DNA from: Branchiostoma floridae
Lineage: Eukaryota; Chordata; Leptocardii; Amphioxiformes; Branchiostomatidae
Reading direction: 5' to 3'
Length of the DNA stretch: 64,000 nucleotides
NCBI RefSeq assembly: GCF_000003815.2
Contig: NC_049992.1
Coordinates: 5,406,481 to 5,470,480 of the forward strand
Shown: positions 25,819 through 38,300 of the stretch, piece after piece
Layout of the letters: every line of letters begins with the position of its first letter
Numbering within the stretch: position 1 is the first letter of the stretch
The notes under the pieces: model-generated
Told to the model about the DNA's origin: nothing
The model's input: the letters and a program-made list of their open reading frames with translations, nothing else
Database searches by the model: none
Translations under genes and position numbers: made by a program

Positions 25819-26135
25819 CCTGACACGCAGGTAGATAGATGACGTGGCAAACACTGATTGGTCGTTTGAGAATAGTTTGAACGTTTTTCTCGTCTAGTGC
25901 GTGATATGTGCGTGACACACGCATGTCGGAAGGGTAGGAGAGCGAGCATCTTTGGTGCCAACGTGGGAAAATTTGTCGTGTTTCTTTCAAAGCCGAAAAT
26001 CCCGGTGAGAATATTTGTATGGATGGATTATAACTCCTGAAGTAAAACGTGTGTATATTTTCCTCAAGAATGGGGTAAAACTTTGCAGAAGTTTATTGCT
26101 ACAATCGATATAGTACATAATTCTGACATAGTATA
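25819..26135 (-). repeat. Second copy of the promoter block, without a following exon
   Basis: The sequence from CCTGACACGCAGGTAGATAG onward matches copy 1 at an offset of 1033 bp, with the CRE and CCAAT motifs intact. The similarity stops at the gene-proximal edge, and no MGNENS-type exon follows within the next several hundred bases. It could be an upstream alternative promoter or a dead duplicate. Confidence 0.7.
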
Positions 26136-26460
26136 GGCAATATCGTTTTTAGGAACATGAGGCTCTTTTAGTCAAGTATATATGTAAGATGATAATTCTA
26201 CAATAAAATGCATAGAGAGAGCAGGCAACTCCCACCTTATACTGTCTACTTGACACCACATTTAATTGAAATATGCTCTGAAACAAACTCAAACGCAGCA
26301 AGACTGAGCCAGTCAAAATACACCTTGGCCGCAAAGTAGAAAATGGCGAACAGACTACGTTTACAGTGCTATAAGATTCTCAATGTAATCATACCTTTGC
26401 CACAAGAAACTGCTTACAAACAGCAGTCGCAAAGTCAAAGAAATAATGTTACTGAGGCAA
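26130..26460 (-). mobile_element. Dispersed repeat with copies near 30.4 and 48.5 kb
   Basis: The reverse complement of 26270-26460 matches 30410-30600 (CATTATTTCTTTG, GCTGTTTGTAAGC, TATAGCACTGTAAACGTAGT, GGCTCAGTCTTGCTGCGTT). The reverse complement of 26130-26250 matches about 48507-48620 (GGGAGTTGCCTGCTCTCT, AAAACGATATTGCCTAT). It is a multi-copy element of unknown class. Confidence 0.65.
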
Positions 26461-26927
26461 TAATGATTCACATCATTTCATTTCTACTTGATGTATGATT
26501 ATTTATATCTTTCTCAATTTTGTATTTCGCTTAGTTCAGTTATGTATATGTCTTTGTATAGTGGTGGCGTGAATGTAAGTTCCCAACTTGAGTGCGCCAC
26601 CACTATGTCTTTTGTATCTTATTTGTCTAAAACACTACAATGAAGTCATTGTAACGGTTTTCAGACAAATCAGTTTCAGAAACAGGCGATGATTGCAATG
26701 CGTTACAATTCTAACGCGATACATGTCTAGAAACTAGGTTAAAAAACAACAAATGTATGGTATTTCAACAAACAAGGTGACTTAATCAGCAATAACAACA
26801 ATCAAATCAAAATCGTCTAGTAGAGATAGAAATGAAGCAACACGGTCATGAAATTACTCACTTGGCAAAAATAGGATAAATACATATTAAAAACGTTTCA
26901 TGTTGTTGTTTTCTGCAAACAAGTCTG

Positions 26928-26997
26928 TCAAGAATCATTCACCTCCAAGAATCATTGACTTCCAAGAATCGTTGACCTCCAAAAATCATTGACCTCC
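26928..26997. repeat. 17-bp minisatellite, about four copies
   Basis: The unit is CCAAGAATCATTGACCT with a few substitutions (ATTCACC, ATTGACT, CGTTGACC, AAAATCATT). Confidence 0.8.
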
Positions 26998-27114
26998 ATT
27001 GTAATTACTGCAGTCTGCATACCCACTTCCTTAACTTGACCTGCAGCTGGTGGGTGAATGGTAGGTTTAGACGCATGTATATGTATATATTATCCTCGCT
27101 ATTTTTGGTAGCGT

Positions 27115-27387
27115 TAACCTGGAATCCAGTCTACCGTGGATTGGCTAGGCTACCTTAGGGACAGGTGAGTCTTTCCGCCGCCGGGGTAATCTTTCACACC
27201 CAGTAAGAGTTTTGCACGATGGCCATCCGCGTGGCCTACTAATTAACTCGCACTGGGCAATTCCTACCGCGTAAAAATGCTTCCAAGTGTGAACAATTAC
27301 CCCGGCGGCTGAGAGCTGCACTTGCCCCGTAGAGAGCCTACACTAACTACGGTAGGCCGTGCCACAAGGAGACTGGAGTCCAGGTTA
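27115..27387. mobile_element. MITE (273 bp) with 9-bp target duplication, Mutator-like
   Basis: The ends TAACCTGGAATCCAGTCT and, inverted, TAACCTGGACTCCAGTCT bound the element. The 9-bp direct repeat TGGTAGCGT flanks it at 27106-27114 and 27388-27396. A 9-bp duplication with long inverted ends fits Mutator-like elements. There is no coding capacity. Confidence 0.85.
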
Positions 27388-27894
27388 TGGTAGCGTTTGT
27401 GTGTGTCTGTACGGTTGTATGGCTGTCGGTGGAGAGCATAGCTCTCGAAAGCCAGTAAATGGATAGTATTGATATTTGGTATGTGGGTAGATCTTGTGGT
27501 AGAACTTGAAATAATTAGATTTCAGACCCCCTGGCGGCTTATTGCTGTACTGCAGAGGAACTATCGGGTTTGATACCTCGTGTTACGGACATGCTATGGT
27601 GGTGATATTTGAGCAGTAGATAGCTAGGTTAGGGTAGACTGGCAAATGGCGTCCGTTAGGGCCCCTAGCGGCATTTTGGGGAACTGTATAGGATCAGGTT
27701 TAGTTTCATACTCTGAATGAGAATTACTCATTAAAATTAAGGGATTAAATCACAATGATTTTGAACCAACTTTTCACTTGCCCGAAATTGGAATGACCCT
27801 TTTCTATGTATTTTCACTTCCAATAATGGAATTCTTTTATTTTGGGGGATATATGGGATATAGGTTGTTTACAAGTACTTTAATTCAATAATAA

Positions 27895-28262
27895 TAAGTT
27901 TTATTGCAAATTCTTTCCCGAGGGCTAATTGCAAGTGACAAAAATGACATACAATTAATAGTGATATACAAATACAAGTAACAGTATAGTAAGCGACTAT
28001 TCTAGTCTATCTTAAACTAGTTAAAGATGTAACTTATTGGGTTTGACTTCTTTTTCTGAGACAGTGGAAGACGAAAGATCCCACTTTTTCTGTAATGTGT
28101 GGGTTTTGTGACGTTAAAAGGAGAGTAGTTTTCTTTTTGTCTGTAAATGTGGAGATATTAGGATAGAATTTTTTGGATTCTTTTAAGAGCTCTTTTCTCT
28201 CTTGATCATAGAAGGGGCAGTTTGAAATAAAATGTGTTTCGTATTTCATGTTTACAAACATG
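27895..28262 (-). mobile_element. 5'-truncated non-LTR retrotransposon, C-terminal RT remnant and 3' tail
   Basis: The minus-strand frame 28261-28034 has ETHFISNCPFYDQERKELL, the HF-x3-C-x2-Y-x3-R signature at the C-terminal end of LINE ORF2 proteins, then HITEKVGSFVFHCLRKR. The 3' tail reads to the shared CCCGAGGGCTAATTGCAAGT motif. Confidence 0.75.
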
Positions 28263-28865
28263 ATTACAGAAAGCCTGATAACTATAGGAGTATTTCAGAG
28301 CATGTCATAGTTAGTTTCCTCATTGGTGGCAGTTAGGGCTGTCCATTGGAAAGCATGTTAAAATACACTGAATGAAGGCTTAAAAAAGTACTAACCCATA
28401 TTTCAATCTTAAAAATTCTTCTCCACCAGAAAGTCACTTGGGTCTAGTTTATAACCATTCAAAGAAAACAGAGGGTTGTTCGGCTCATTCTCCGAGAAAA
28501 ACTCGCTCTATGAAAGAAACCTCACCTTTGACCCCAGTTCCCTCCTGATACAACCGAAAACCTGTCCTCACACCAACTAAACTGCTGAACTGAACAGAAT
28601 TTTGACCCAAACAGGAAAGCTTAGACCCTACCAGGCACTTCTAACTCAAAAAGTCTCCAGATTGGGCAAAAATTTTCAAGGAAAAGAAAGATTTTCAAGG
28701 ATTTTAAGTCACACCCAAATCCATTTTTGCCCTCTACTGCGAAACGCAGCTCTGACGTCAGTCCTAATTGGTGGTGAACAGGGGGAAAATAACAACAAAA
28801 GCATCAGCACATGCAACGGGTAAATACTGTAGTGAGGCGGATACCCCACTCATGAAAATATATTA

Positions 28866-29564
28866 GACCCCGTTCACACTCAAAAAAATGAAGCGGCTTC
28901 AACGTGGAAGCCGCTTGATCCGGATCGTTTTCTTGAGTCTGAACGCTCCAAGTGGCTTGGATTTTCACCGATCCGGCTCGTTTGCAATCCATCCCTGGGA
29001 GGTAGTTTGAGACACTTGTGAACAAGCCGCTTGGCTGAAATCGCGAGTGTGAACGCAATGTGGCTAGATTCTATGTAAATTTCCGATTTGCCCCCTGTTG
29101 GAGGTTATATATCCATGTATCAGCGGGAGCAGGAACACACGCCACATTGAAAGGTTTGCTCACGTTACTAATTTTTGTGCCCAATGATAATGTGGATAGA
29201 AAGAAAAAAAACGCTGTAGGGTCAAGGCAAGTGGAATGGGAAGCAAACATAGCTTTTTTTTTATCACGCGAAGAGAGGGGAACCACAGCAAGCTAAAAAA
29301 AACACAAAAAACAAGCATATCTTTGAACAGATCTCTCTCTGGATCATGATATAAGACTATTAAGAGTGGGTTTGAGAAAACCTACAAACAATGTTGTACA
29401 AAAAGTACCTGAAGTCCAGGTACGGAATAACAATCAGCTTGGATTGTGTGCGATTAATCTGATTGTCTGTAATGAGTGTGAACGTAATTTTTTTTGAAGC
29501 GGATTGCACGTTCAAGCGGCTTCCACGTTGAAGCCGCTTCATTTTTTTGAGTGTGAACGGGGTC
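28866..29564. mobile_element. PIF/Harbinger-type MITE (699 bp) with TTA duplication
   Basis: Inverted ends of about 50 bp begin GACCCCGTTCACACTC and run through CGGCTTC(C)AACGTGGAAGCCGCTT. TTA flanks both sides (28863-28865 and 29565-29567). A three-base TWA duplication is typical of PIF/Harbinger. Confidence 0.75.
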
Positions 29565-29715
29565 TTACTTGCCTAATTGGATATGCACAAGACAAGTGTA
29601 CTTGTCCAACTCTGAACAAAAATATTTCTCACGTCACAAGCTATCTGCCACCAAAAAATCAAGACCATAGCACATCCAGATCAAAAGATACAAAAAACAT
29701 AATTCCTGCTGCAGT

Positions 29716-29842
29716 ACCAAGATCACGTACCAGGGGGTCGAAAATTAACCTTGACCTTCGTCTTTCCAACATCTACCCACATACTAAACATCATGGCAAT
29801 TCGTCCAGAGGTTCCTGAGTTATGCTGACCACAAATGTCCGG

Positions 29843-29929
<87 letters not shown>

Positions 29930-29937
29930 AAAAAAAA
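29716..29937 (-). mobile_element. Dispersed repeat ending in (CA)n and poly-A
   Basis: The segment around ACATCTACCCACATACTAAACATCATGGCAATTCGTCCAGAGGTT recurs in inverted orientation near 61440-61500, and part recurs near 27470-27490. It ends in an 80-bp CA tract (29844-29925) followed by poly-A. Confidence 0.6.
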
Positions 29938-30409
29938 CTATATCTCCATTTTTCATAGAGATAATAACCTAAGTTTCATTTGTGTTGATACCCAGCATTA
30001 TAGTACAGTTTAAATAGGATCCTGAAAATATCCTGATGCTTTTCACTTTTGCATTGTTAAGCTGTATATGTGGGTTCTTTTATACTGAATTCTGAAACAA
30101 AAATCATAAATTTGTATATGTTATATGCTGTTGTTTTTTAACATAGTTTCTCAGAAACTGTTCAAGATTTGTCTGAAAATCGTTTCTAGTGCTGTGCATC
30201 TATATTGCGTGGGTTTGCACATATTGACGTGCTGTCAATATTGATTTGGTTTATTCAAGAGGTTATGTAATCATGGAATATAAAACTTCGATGGGAGCCG
30301 CTCTATGACGCAAGAGGGTGAATAAATATCCAACATTGCAGCCATACTGTTATACTATTTTGTTGATATTGCTGCTGTCAACATAGGAGCAAAGTATCTA
30401 AATCCTGTA

Positions 30410-30600
30410 TCATTCTTGTCTCGGTAGCATTATTTCTTTGCGATCGCTGTTTGTAAGCTGTGCCTTGTGGCGAAGGTAAATCAAGTTATGATTACATTTG
30501 AGAATCCTATAGCACTGTAAACGTAGTCTGTTACTTTTCACTTGGCGGCCAAGGGGTGTTTTGACGGGCTCAGTCTTGCTGCGTTGTTTTCTTGCAGTGG
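30410..30600 (+). mobile_element. Inverted copy of the 26.27-26.46 kb repeat
   Basis: It matches the reverse complement of 26270-26460 over about 190 bp with scattered substitutions and small indels. No exon is seen. Confidence 0.65.
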
Positions 30601-30934
30601 TCTGCTTTTCAGGTATAATCGTTTGCTTTTTTCCTTGTTTCTAAAAATGACATGCAGTATGTTATATTGAAACGTAACTGATAAGTTTGCACAATTCGTA
30701 AAACCATGTATCGCCGGCCAATTGCTGATGTTTTTGGTGTCAATTGTTGTTTTCTTTGTTGTTATATAATGATTACAGAACGTGTGTAAGGTGTCCATTT
30801 TTTTCAGCTTGTGGACAAAATATTGATTTTCGTACTCGAGTAGTCTCTTATAATTTAAAAACTTATACGTTATGGCTTAGTTGTCAATAAGATGTTTAAT
30901 TAAAAGGAATTTTAAGCCTAATATACTAGTAATA

Positions 30935-31440
30935 GTATGTTTATTGCAAATTCTTGCCCGAGGGCTAATTGCAGGTACAAACAACATGTAAAATAAGGGA
31001 AATACAAAGGTGCTAGGAACTACATTCTATGACTATGTTATTAATTGTGCTACTGAAGTGTACATTATACTGGTTTGGTTGGGTTTGACTTCTTCTTTTT
31101 AGGAAGTGGAAGACGAATTTACCCACTTCTTTTATAATGTGTGGGTTCTTTGATTTTAATAGTAGGATTGCTTTATCATTGTCAGGAATAGTTAGAAAGT
31201 AAGCGTGTATTTTGGATACACTCATCACAAATAGTTGGTTTCTTATATCATCATAAAAAGAACAATTCGAGATAAAATGACTGTCGTCTTCCACCGCATT
31301 AACAATAATAATAAGGTAGTAGACTTGAAGTAATAAACAAGTGATTTGTCGGGTATGCTCCACAGAAATGCATTGTGTTTTTTCTTCTTGGAATTTTGTA
31401 ACAGGGAGCCTTGTACGCCTCCAACAGGCTAGGCTGGGTA
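30935..31440 (-). mobile_element. 5'-truncated non-LTR retrotransposon, same family as 27.9 kb
   Basis: The minus-strand frame contains DDSHFISNCSFYDDIRNQL and HIIKEVGKFVFHFLKRRSQT, parallel to the 28-kb copy. The shared 3' tail CCCGAGGGCTAATTGCAGGT lies near 30957-30976. The upstream end runs into a GC-rich repeat. Confidence 0.75.
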
Positions 31441-31800
31441 CCATACCATCGAGGTGCTCGAGATACTCTTCGGCGCTTTGGGCGTAGCGGGCCCGTGCAG
31501 TTAATTGGCGCAGGCCGGGGGAGTTCTTACGGGGTTGGTTAGATTTCGTCGCTGGCGGCGTAATTAATAAACTCCAAAGGCCGGCTACAAGCTCTGTCAG
31601 CCAAATCTGAAAGGGCAGCTAATCAGACAGGCTGCTGACAGAAGCAGGTCGGTTTCTTAGAACCGGGCAGGGTAAAGCACTCCAAAGCCGACCAGCGGAG
31701 AATGGTACCCAGGCTACCAATTGCAACAGGCCGACCTACATGGGTACGGTGATCGTAGAATTCGGCAAAAATTGGGGGATTGACCAGGGGAGTCAGGAAA
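31430..31800. repeat. GC-rich non-coding segment, probably a mobile element fragment
   Basis: The composition is clearly more GC-rich than the surroundings (GGGCGTAGCGGGCCCGTGCA, CGTCGCTGGCGGCG). It begins and ends with related GGTACCAT/ATGGTACCC motifs near 31438 and 31713. No reading frame of note is present and the class is unknown. Confidence 0.4.
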
Positions 31801-31837
31801 TGCTGCGATGCCGGCCAAACTATCTCGTAGCAAATCT

Positions 31838-32212
31838 CTAGCTTCCTTCACCGGCGTCTCTAGGGCTTTGGCGAAGTTTTTTTTCTGTGAGGTGGGGAGG
31901 GGGGGTGGACGTCGATTCGCGATTTTTATCCGAGAATACGACGGGAAAGGAAAATATGCGGGGGAAGGAAAAATGCCCGGGAGAGGAATATATCCCGGGG
32001 GGCTTGTACCGGCCCTAGCACGCCTGCAAGCCTTCGGGAGATCTGAAGCAAGATATATATTCCTCTACCGGCATTTTTCCTTTCCCAGCATATTTTTCTT
32101 TCCCGTCGTAATAGTATTCCCGGGTAAAAATCGCGAATCGACGTCCACCCCCACCCCCACCCCTCAAAAAAACTTTCGCCAAGGCCCTAAAGACGCCGGT
32201 GAAGGAAGCTAG
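31838..32212. mobile_element. Foldback element: arms of about 165 bp around a short loop
   Basis: CTAGCTTCCTTCACCGGCGT at 31838 returns inverted at the right end (32193-32212). Inside, GGACGTCGATTCGCGATTTT, ACGACGGGAAAG, AATATGC and GGAAAAATGCC follow in the same order on both arms. The loop is about 50 bp (GGCTTGTACCGGCCCTAGC and following). The arms differ by small indels. It is a foldback or MITE-type element. Confidence 0.85.
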
Positions 32213-32342
32213 CAAAACTCGATCCCCTACCAACTTATTGTCCCTATAATAGCCAGCGTAGTCAGTCTGGTAGAGACTAGAGACTTTTGTGTCAATTATG
32301 TTTTTTGTTGTTGAAATAACAGAAATATCAGCAAAAAACAAA

Positions 32343-35300
32343 ATGTTAGAACAGGAGAATCAACAAGAGAAGTCTGGTGATAACGGCACCAACCCGCAGC
32401 CTGGTCCATCCGCACCCCGATATCTCCAGATGGAAGACCACTTGTGGGAGTATCCGAGGGACGAGGGTGAAGCGTGCTACGATCAGCACTACGAACAAGG
32501 GGAGACTTACGATTACAAAGATCCCGAGGATGTGAACTTTCCAGACACGGCCGAAGGTATTTTTAGATGCAGCATAACGTACAGATAAAATACAAGCAGG
32601 AATACTCTCCAAACAGAGGTTGAGTCGCGTAGATATATGGGGGCCCCAAAGCCCTTTTCCGTAGAGCGTAATCGGCGGTTTTAATTCTACGTACTACGTA
32701 GCGGGACCGCTTGAATTCAACGTAGAGCGTAATCGGGGCATTTTGCGTCGAGCGATATTGGCTTCCTTAATTTAACATATTACGTAGAAGCTAACCGGAT
32801 TTTACCGTAAAACGTAATTCATATCAATTTTTCGTAAAGCGTAATCAAAGTTGCATTAAACTTAACTTGTCTACCGGCAAATTTTACTCGCGAAAATGCA
32901 GGAAATTGCGTTTCAAAGGGTCCAGATTTCAAAATTTCGCCGGACCTTCCTTGCGATGGCTTACCCCTTCGGCATTGGACATTTTGAAAATATGTTGCGG
33001 GAGCGTCGCCCCCCAACTAGTAGAAATTTTTTTACCGAACTTAGTTAACAAGCAAAATGTGCCCCTTAATAAATGCAGGGAATGGCATTTCAAAGGGTAC
33101 GGGTCAAGATTTCAATTTTTCTCCGGGCGCCGGGTGGCCCTTGGGCTGGCGACGGCTTGGGCCTCTGGTGCTCACGACTCGTCGCCCTCAAAAACGTTTC
33201 TCTGACAGAAATGTCATTACATTGAGCATATGGTCTGCCAGCAAAATTTATCCCTCAAAATGCAGGAAATGGTGTTTCAGAAGGTACAAGTTTCCAAATT
33301 TTCCCGTACTTACCTTGCGACAGTTCGTCCTTTCGGCACTCGAAATCTGAAAATGATGTTTTGGGGCGTTGCCCTCAATAACTTAAAACCATGTGAATTT
33401 CTAATTGGAATGCTATTTAACTTAGCTCAGTATAGTCTGTGAGCAAAATGTGCCCTTTAAAATGGCGTTTCAGAGGGTCAAGATTTCACAATATTCCCGG
33501 GGGAGCATGCCCCCGGACGCCCTAGGATTGTCGCGCCTCCACTTTCGGTGATACAAGTGCTGAAAATTACGTCACATAATAAATTTGCTGTCACCGCCTC
33601 TGGCCAGCAAGACGTCTAAGTTAAGTTTGAATCTTGTTCATGGAATTATCAGTTTTGTTTAGATCTCCTCTTCACGTGTTCTGCCGTCGGCGGATTTCAG
33701 CCAAAGACGATAATTTAATGATTTGCATAATGCATTATGAAATTTCTTAATTTAGCGTAGAGCGTAATAAAGTGTCTATAATTTAGCGTATTACGTAGCC
33801 GGCCCTCCCGAATTTAGCGTACAGCGTTGTCGGTACCCCCCCCCCCCTTGGGGGCCCTCATATATTGTAGTAGTCGGAAAATTAACAGGCGCGCTCCTCT
33901 TACCTCTGCCTCAAACACTGCATGATCGGATTTACCCAATTGGTAAATGCAATGTATAGCCGGGTAAAGTTTAGATTTACCAAGGATTTATCGACATTTA
34001 CTCGCCGATTAAGGTGCCATTTACCTGCATGGTATAGCGGGGTATGTTTGCCTGGTTTACCCGTATTTACCAGGTTCGTGTAAATATACGTTTACCGAGA
34101 TTTAGCGTACGAGGTATTTCTCATGTATTTTGATGCTTTTTGATTACTGTACTGTTTTTCTATTACTATACTGTTTCTCGATTACTGTTTTATTTCTTGA
34201 TTACTGTACTTTTTCTTGATTACTGCACTGTTTCTTGATTACTGAACTGTTCTTGATTACTGTACTCAGTATGATTCTTGATTACTGTACTTTTTCTTGA
34301 TTACTGCACTGTTTCTTGATTACTGAACTGTTCTTGATTACTGTACTCAGTATCATTCTTGATTACTGTACTTTTTCTTGATTACTGTAGTGTTCCTTGA
34401 TTACTATAGTGTTTCTTGATTACTGTACTGTTTCTCGATTACTGTAGTGTTTCTTGATTACTGTACTGTTTCTCGATTACTGTAGTGTTTCTTGATTACT
34501 GTACTGTTTCTTGATTACTTTACTCTTCTTGATTACTGTACTAAGTCTGATTCTTGATTATTGTAATGTTTCTTGATTACTGTACTGTTTCTCGATTACT
34601 GTACTGTTTCTTGATTACTGTACTGTTTCTTGATTACTGTACATGTTTCTTGATTACTGTACATGTAGTGTTTCTTGATTACTGTAGTGTTTCTTGATTA
34701 CTGTACTTTTTCTTCATTACTGTACTCAGTCTCTGATTCTTGATTACTGTGCTGTTTCTTGATTACTGTACTGTTTCTTGATTACTGTACATGTAGTGTT
34801 TCTTGATTACTGTACATGTAGTGTTTCTTGATTACTGTACATGTACTGTTTCTTGATTACTGTACATGTAGTGTTTCTTGATTACTGTACTGTTTCTTGA
34901 TTACTGTACTGTTTCTTGATTACTGTACATGTACTGTTTCTTGATTACTGTACATGTAGTGTTTCTTGATTACTGTACATGTAGTGTTTCTTGATTACTG
35001 TACATGTAGTGTTTCTTGATCACTGCAGGGTTTCTTGATTACTGTACTGTTTCTTGATTACTGTACTGTTTCTTGGTTACTGTACATGTAGTGTTTCTTG
35101 ATTACTGTACTGTTTCTTGGTTACTGTACATGTAGTGTTTCTTGATTACTGTACTGTTTCTTGATTACTGTACTGGTTCTTGATTACTGTACTGGTTCTT
35201 GATTACTGTACTGGTTCTTGATTACTGTACTGTTCCTTGATTACTGTACTGTTTCTTGATTACTGTACTGTTTCTTGATTACTGTACTGTTTCTTGATTA

Positions 35301-38300
35301 CTGTACTGTTTCTTGATTACTGTACTGTTTCTTGATTACTGTACTGTTTCTCGATTACTGTTCTATTTCTTGATTACTGTACTTTGTCTTGATTACTGTA
35401 CTGTTTCTTGATAACTGTACTGTTTCTTGATTACTGTACTGTTTCTTGATTACTGTACTGTTTCTTGATTACTGTACTGTTTCTTGATTACTGTACTGTT
35501 TCTTGATTACTGTACTGTTTCTCGATTACTGTTCTATTTCTTGATTACTGTACTTTGTCTTGATTACTGTACTGTTTCTTGATAACTGTACTGTTTCTTG
35601 ATTACTGTACTGTTTCTTGATTACTGTACTGTTTCTTTATTACTGTAGTGTTTCTTGATTACTGTAGTGTTTCTTGATTACTGTACTGTTTCTTGATTAC
35701 TGTACTGTTTCTTGATTACTGTAGTGTTTCTTGATTACTGTAGTGTTTCTTGATTACTGTAGTGTTTCTAGATTACTGTAGTGTTTCTCGATTACTGCTC
35801 TATTTCTTGATTACTGTACTTTTTCTTGATTACTGCACTGTTTCTTGATTACTGAACTGTTCTTGATTACTGAACTGTTCTTGATTACTGAACTGTTCTT
35901 GATTACTGTACTGTTTCTTGATTTCTGTACTGTTTCTTGATTACTGAACTGTTCTTGATTACTGTACTGTTTTTGATTACTGTACTGTTTCTTGATTACT
36001 GTAGTGTTTCTTGATTACTGTAGTGTTTCTTGATTACTGTAGTGTTTCTTGATTACTGTAGTGATTCTTGATTACTGCACTGTTTCTTGATTACTGTACT
36101 GTTTCTTGATTACTGTACTGTTGCTTGATTACTGTAGTTTTTCTTGATTACTGTGTTGTTTCTTGATTACTGTACTGTTTTTTTTATTACTGTACTGTTT
36201 TTTTTATTACTGTACTGTTTCTTGATTACTGTACTGGTTCTTGATTACTGTAGTGTTTCTTGATTACTGTACTGTTTCTTGATTACTGTAGTGTTTCTTG
36301 ATTACTGTAGTGTTTCTTGATTACTGTACTGGTTCTTGATTACTGTACTGTTTCTTGATTACTGTACTGTTTCTGGATTACTGAACTGTTTCTGGATTAC
36401 TTCACTGTTTCTGGATTACTGTACTGTTTCTTGATCAACAGCAGAAATGGCAGGAGACAGCATAATGTTGAAACAGGAGGATCAACGTGACATAGGTGAT
36501 GCCAGTTCCGGTAACAGTACCGACCCGCACCCTGGTTCACCTAAACCCAGATACCTTCAGGTGGGAGATCACATGCTGGAGTACCCGACAGACGAGGGAG
36601 AGACGTGCTACGATCAGCATTACGAGCAGAGGGAGCCGCACGTGTATGAAAAACCCGAGGATGCTAGCTCTGCGGGCATGGACGGTGGTAAGTTGAGATA
36701 CAACATAAAATGCATAGATATAAAAACAATAGGTGGTGTAATAGAGAAAGTACTAATAATATACAATGATTCAATTATCGAAGATATAAATGACAGAAAA
36801 AATGTTGCATTCATGATCATGTGAACAAGAATCTTGGGTACCCCGCTGCAAATGGTATTGAATACTGATATGGCCAAAAGACGTAAGGATTGATGTATTT
36901 ATGGTAAAATAGGTCTTGGGTTCAAATCTTACCTTCGAACTTTATGTATTTATTTTTTTAGTTTTACCACATTACATTGCATCATGTAGCAGAATAAGTT
37001 AGATCATAGTGAATATTTGGCTTTACTGCAAGTACAGTCAAACCTGCCCGAGCGACCACCTCTTCTCAGCGACCACCTGGCTATTTCGACCGCTTTTTCT
37101 CGGTTCCGATTTTTTTTCATTGACGTAAGCGTTAAGCGACCTTTTCTCAACGACCACTTGGCCAACTCGACCTGTCGACCGCGACCGGCCCAAATTGGGA
37201 CCCATAACGACCGCATCATTTTTAAAATTGAGGTTTTCATCGATTTTTGATGATAACTAGCGCGATTTTGTGGCGGAATCGGCCGGTTTACGTCGGATTT
37301 TGACTGCCATTACAATGTTATGTTTAGAATAAAGATGGCGGCGGTCAACGTAGTTTTTTTTTAAAATCTATATTAACATAAAGTGAACGAATGCTGAAAC
37401 GTATATAGCCTCATACTTTTTAAAGAAAAATCTGTGTAGCTCATACCTTTCTCAGTAAGATCTGTTTGAGTGCTTTTGCAACTGTACTGTACATTCACCC
37501 GTGGGTAAGTACGCTATCGGGACGTACCGGCATCGAATTCGAAAGGTGCACCGTAGTTATTTCAGATACGGCGATCAAGAACACAGCGACGCATAAAGGC
37601 TTGTATGGTAACTGACAGCATCAAAGTTCCCTAACTGTCTAAAACGTTAGTGTGCAAATATTGAGCTTTAAAACACTGTATCGAATAAAAGCTCGGGGTT
37701 AAATCTACAGTTTACAGTGTGCGTGTTGTATTTGACATTAAAGACCTCGCTTCTTTGCGTGCGTGCAGTGTTCTTGCTATTTGCCTTTAAACACAACGGA
37801 AACCATTTATACCTTGTATCGGGCATGTTTTGAGTCGATACTCTTCTCAGCGACCACCTGTCCAAATCGACCGACTTTACCGGTCCCACTGGTGGTCGTC
37901 TTGTGCAGGTTTGACTGTAACTGAATACTGTAAATGTATTAAAGTTCGCGGGGATTTAATTTCGCGGTAGCGGGAAAAAGGACTTTTCGCGGTTGATTTA
38001 AGTTCGCGGTAACACCATAGACTGCAATCTAATATCATGATAGAATAATATTCGCGGTGGTTTTAAATTCGCGGTGAAGTGGTCACCGCGAAAACCGCGA
38101 ACATTAATCCACCGCGAACATTTCTGCATTTACAGTATGCCATTATGTATCTGACAACGTATTTTAAAGTAGAGCCGGAGAAAAACACATTTGAAATAAA
38201 CGACTGAAAGTTGATATGCAATTTACTTTTGTCTGATACAGTACTGTTATGCTGTACCACAAAACTTTTCATAATTGCAAAATGGCCTGAATACCATTTT

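Noticed and set aside
34134-36435. CRISPR-like array
   Set aside because: Contiguous 19-bp units without spacers in an animal intron are a minisatellite. The 56-bp and 109-bp arrays are rejected for the same reason.
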